Shown one piece after another: positions 62,401 through 64,000 of a DNA stretch of 64,000 nucleotides. Location of the stretch: contig CACAYX010000001.1 of the NCBI GenBank assembly GCA_902536775.1, forward strand, positions 55,322 through 119,321, in the 5' to 3' direction. Position numbers and translations under genes: made by a program. How positions within the stretch are numbered: the stretch's first letter is position 1; each line of letters opens with the position of its first letter. A model generated the notes under the pieces. It saw nothing but the letters and a program-made list of their open reading frames with translations, was not told the DNA's origin and searched no databases. The DNA is from an uncultured Prochlorococcus sp. (lineage in GTDB: Bacteria; Cyanobacteriota; Cyanobacteriia; PCC-6307; Cyanobiaceae).

Positions 62401-64000
62401 TAAATTCTCTGCTGATGGAGAGAAGCAGTGGACAAAACTTTTTGGTTCTACTGAAGGTGATGGTGCTGCATTGTTAAGTTCAGGATTAGACGGTTCTATT
62501 AGTATTTTTTCCGGGACTTGGGATGCAATTCCAGGTCCATATAATGATGAGTTGAAAATATATATGAATAAATTTATCGATAATGGTAATACCATAAATG
62601 AAAATATTGAAGCAGGATCTATTGTTGCAAACTTATCAACAAATGATGCCAATCTTGAAGATACACATAGTTATACATTAGTAAGCGGAGATGGTGATAC
62701 AGATAATGCTTTATTTACTATTGAAGGAAGTAATTTAAAAATTAATTCTTCTCCTGATTACGAAACTCAGTCTTCTTTTAACATCAGATTAAAAACAACA
62801 GATAGTACTGGTCTTTCTTACGAAGAAGCATTCACTTTTAATGTGAATGACCTTGATGATCTTAATGAATCACCTATTCTTTCATCTTCCAACAAGATAT
62901 TAAATAAAAATAACCTAAATTTAACTCTTACTGGTTCTTCCGATATTAATGGAACTGGCAATATTCACGCTAATACAATAAAGGGTAATAGTGGTAAAAA
63001 TACCCTAGATGGAGGTATTGGTGATGATATTCTTTATGGTAAAGGTGGTAAAGATATTTTATTTGGTGGTTTAGGTGCAGATACTTTGTATGGAGGAACA
63101 AGTTCTGACAAACTTTATGGAGGAGATGATAATGACAAATTATATGGAGGTTCTAGTTCTGATACCCTTTACGGAGATAAGGGAGATGATTATCTAAAAG
63201 GACATTCCAGTTCTGATACCCTTTACGGCGGTGAAGGTAATGATCATTTAAGGGGCGGAACAAGTTCTGACAAACTTTATGGCGGTATAGGTAATGATTT
63301 ATTAAAAGGAGAGTCTGGCAGTGATGAACTTTATGGAGAAGATGGCGATGATGAATTATATGGCGGAACCAGCGCCGATAAACTTTATGGTGGTATAGGT
63401 AATGACAAACTATATGGAGATTCCAGTGCCGATAAATTATACGGAAACGATGGAGATGATTATTTAGAAGGTGGCAGTAGTAAAGATAGACTTTCTGGAG
63501 GAAATGGTGATGATGAATTACATGGAGGAACAAGTGCTGATAAACTTTATGGTGGTGCTGGAGTTGACAAATTATATGGAGATACTGGAGATGATTATCT
63601 AAAGGGACATGCTGGAGAAGATATTCTTTATGGAGGTAAAGGTAAAGATTACCTTAGAGGTGGAGAAGATAATGACAAACTATATGGAGAATCAAGTTCT
63701 GATAGGTTATATGGAGAAGATGGCGATGATGAATTATATGGAGGAACCAGCGCCGATAAACTTTATGGTGGTATAGGTAATGACAAACTATATGGAGATT
63801 CCAGTGCAGACAAACTTTACGGACAAGATGGCGACGATTATTTAGAAGGAGGCAGTAGTAAAGATAGACTTTCTGGAGGAAATGGCGATGATGAATTACA
63901 TGGAGGAACAAGTGCCGATAAACTTTATGGTGGTGCTGGAGTTGATAAATTATATGGCGATAGCGGAGATGATTATCTAAAAGGACATGCTGGAGAAGAT
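58121..64000 (+). CDS. Giant multidomain repeat protein (SBBP-like propeller repeats, cadherin-like repeats, RTX nonapeptides); 3' end outside window
   Basis: ATG at 58121 with in-frame TAG just upstream (within aaatcTAGatt); frame read through to 64000 without stop (1960 codons); absent from ORF track because no stop in window. Confidence 0.9.
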   Translation, partial: MSSNSFTEWTKTLSSSGTDAANAISTGGDGLIYIAGYTEGNLDGQSLTGTSDAFITEYNLDGERNWTRLLGSSLDEYFATNLNSITTGSDGSIYIAGYTEGSIDGQTFNGGYTDGFISKYNSDGVRSWTRLLITFEDPDGTYTYYEDETYEPIDPYEYYVIDDSANAITTGSDGYIYIAGKITSQDPIDGSFNDYSDAFISKYSPNGRKDWTRIFGSHIDGPLDLLEDDPYLFANTFESPNEDSVNAITTSSDGSIYITGFTRGELDGQSFNGGASDAFLSKFNSDGTKDWTRLLGSSQDDIAKAITIGSDGSIYITGSTDGELDGQTNNGFNDAFLSKFNSDGTKDWTRLLGSSDYDNANGITTGSDGSIYITGNTKGDFDGQTFSGGFGFTDTFISKFNSDGTRNWTSLLGSSENNSGNSITTDENGSIYITGSSGSDVFLLKFNPNPTDILLTHTSFDENINTGDVIATLSTTDKEPLESFTYEFINGEGDTDNDSFTIEGNQLKINTSPDYETQSSYNIRLKTTDSGGLSYEEAVTLSVQNLSDQTPTDIQLTNTSFNENINTGNVIATLSTTDEDTSDTHTYTLISGEGDNDNQYFEIDGNQLKINSLPDYATQSSYNIRLKTIDITGLSYEESVTLSLNKTPTDILISPFFIEYPLCESMDFGCRVPSFYAYIKNIDSNEADTHTYELVSGQGDTDNEFFHIMGSQIHFKYPPVYQKFGEHDFWLDEQFNIPFDLTNFLTPFYNFRLRVTDSGGLSFEKEFLEKIDSDDYVSDINLSTTNFDENINSGSTIAEIIDDTFTYSLVNGTGDTDNNSFSINENQLTIDESPDYETQSSYSILVRKSFGENIIQDIPINMNVNDLEGETPIDISLSATSFDENISSGEVVSTLSTTDDDSSDTHTHSLVSGAGDTDNALFTIEGSNLKISSSPDYETQSSYSVRLKTTDSRGLTYEETVTFSVNDLIDETPTDISLSSRSFNENINAASIVATLSTTDDDAFDTHTYELVRGAGDTDNSLFTIEGSELKINSSPNYESQSSYSIRLKTTDSGGLSYEEAILLTVNSPEQAPKDIFINVPEFEWTKLLDTYGSNDYDIEIAAIGSDGTIYIGGKTLVDLDEQTNNGNQDAFINKFNSDGIKQWTRLIGSSEDDSARAISTGLDGSIYISGYTKGDLDGQTNNGSADAFISKYNPDGTKEWTQTLGSSEDDDASAITTGLDGSIYITGEAGGDLDGQTNNGSADAFISKYNPDGTKVWTRLLGSSSFDYGRALTTGSDGSIYIAGDTFGELDSQTYNGGYSDAFISKFSSDGEKQWTRLIGSNQDDEGRGITIGSDGYIYIIGSTEGDLDGETNPSNNDPFDWKEDAFISKFSADGEKQWTRLIGSSEDDDAWAITTGLDGSIYIAGETQGNLDGQTNSGDDDVFISKFSADGEKQWTKLFGSTEGDGAALLSSGLDGSISIFSGTWDAIPGPYNDELKIYMNKFIDNGNTINENIEAGSIVANLSTNDANLEDTHSYTLVSGDGDTDNALFTIEGSNLKINSSPDYETQSSFNIRLKTTDSTGLSYEEAFTFNVNDLDDLNESPILSSSNKILNKNNLNLTLTGSSDINGTGNIHANTIKGNSGKNTLDGGIGDDILYGKGGKDILFGGLGADTLYGGTSSDKLYGGDDNDKLYGGSSSDTLYGDKGDDYLKGHSSSDTLYGGEGNDHLRGGTSSDKLYGGIGNDLLKGESGSDELYGEDGDDELYGGTSADKLYGGIGNDKLYGDSSADKLYGNDGDDYLEGGSSKDRLSGGNGDDELHGGTSADKLYGGAGVDKLYGDTGDDYLKGHAGEDILYGGKGKDYLRGGEDNDKLYGESSSDRLYGEDGDDELYGGTSADKLYGGIGNDKLYGDSSADKLYGQDGDDYLEGGSSKDRLSGGNGDDELHGGTSADKLYGGAGVDKLYGDSGDDYLKGHAGED
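59471..61360 (+). repeat. Six cadherin-like repeats (about 90-130 aa each)
   Basis: Consensus TPTDIxLSxxSFNENINxGxIVATLSTTDDDxxDTHTYxLVSGxGDTDNxLFTIEGSxLKINSSPDYETQSSYNIRLKTTDSGGLSYEEAVTLSV; starts near 59471, 59771, 60060, 60457, 60731, 61037. Confidence 0.8.
61361..62595 (+). repeat. Seven SBBP-like repeats (block 2)
   Basis: Repeat starts FEWTKLL, KQWTRLI, KEWTQTL, KVWTRLL, KQWTRLI, KQWTRLI, KQWTKLF. Confidence 0.85.
62595..62870 (+). repeat. Seventh cadherin-like repeat (lacks own A-strand)
   Basis: INENIEAGSIVANLSTNDANLEDTHSYTLVSGDGDTDNALFTIEGSNLKINSSPDYETQSSFNIRLKTTDSTGLSYEEAFTFNVNDLDD. Confidence 0.75.
62984..64000 (+). repeat. RTX (hemolysin-type Ca-binding) nonapeptide array, at least 38 units, continuing past the window
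   Basis: GGIGDDILY GKGGKDILF GGLGADTLY GGTSSDKLY ... GGxGxDxLx 27-nt period, in frame with 58121 ORF. Confidence 0.93.
63335..64000 (+). repeat. 378-bp higher-order tandem duplication within the RTX array (copy 1 63335-63622, copy 2 63713-64000)
   Basis: GGAGAAGATGGCGATGATGAATTATATGG...GGACATGCTGGAGAAGAT near-identical at offset 378 bp = 14 x 27. Confidence 0.88.

Noticed and set aside
62365-62652. Minus-strand 95-aa ORF
   Set aside because: Antisense to the giant gene's propeller/cadherin junction; repeat-derived composition, no recognisable domain
63153-63911. ORF-track minus-strand ORFs at 63153..63533 and 63654..63911 (His/Tyr/Leu-rich)
   Set aside because: Antisense shadows of the RTX nonapeptide repeats (27-nt period). 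The plus-strand RTX frame explains the sequence.
62984-64000. Possible CRISPR or DNA minisatellite because of short regular repeats
   Set aside because: 27-nt periodicity is in frame and encodes RTX nonapeptides with synonymous variation; no spacers

Overview
This window is AT-rich and has the gene content and order of a Prochlorococcus-type (probably high-light-clade) picocyanobacterial chromosome. This assignment comes from gene content: psbX, ycf66, hli, ndhO, crtQ/zds, sufBCDS, UPF0367 and small cyanobacterial proteins. No database search was run. Positions 1 to about 57.7 kb are dense, mostly core housekeeping genes: accC, def, suf cluster, pgm, rarA, bcp, coaX, cysH, NDH-2, SLC13/KtrB/KtrA, ABC-F, DegP-type protease, TolC-like, nadB, rimO, aroK, rbfA, hemD, crtQ, iscA-like, ndhO, cysK. 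There are two tRNAs: Leu with anticodon AAG, and Asn with anticodon GTT. The striking region follows tRNA-Asn. One reading frame is open from 58121 to the window edge (1960 codons visible, no stop) and is absent from the supplied ORF track, presumably because its stop lies outside the window. It encodes a giant repeat protein with this order: seven SBBP-like repeats, six cadherin-like repeats, seven more SBBP-like repeats, a seventh cadherin-like repeat, and at least 38 RTX nonapeptides. Four features stand out. The second SBBP block appears to be inserted inside a cadherin-like repeat. The two 7-repeat blocks look like two seven-bladed propellers. The RTX nonapeptides strictly alternate between canonical GxGxD and non-canonical xSSD/xSAD types. 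The last part of the RTX region is a 378-bp (14-nonapeptide) higher-order tandem duplication. A hairpin/T-tract terminator and three helically phased copies of TGGTGGGGAA lie between tRNA-Asn and the giant gene, suggesting a genomic-island boundary.
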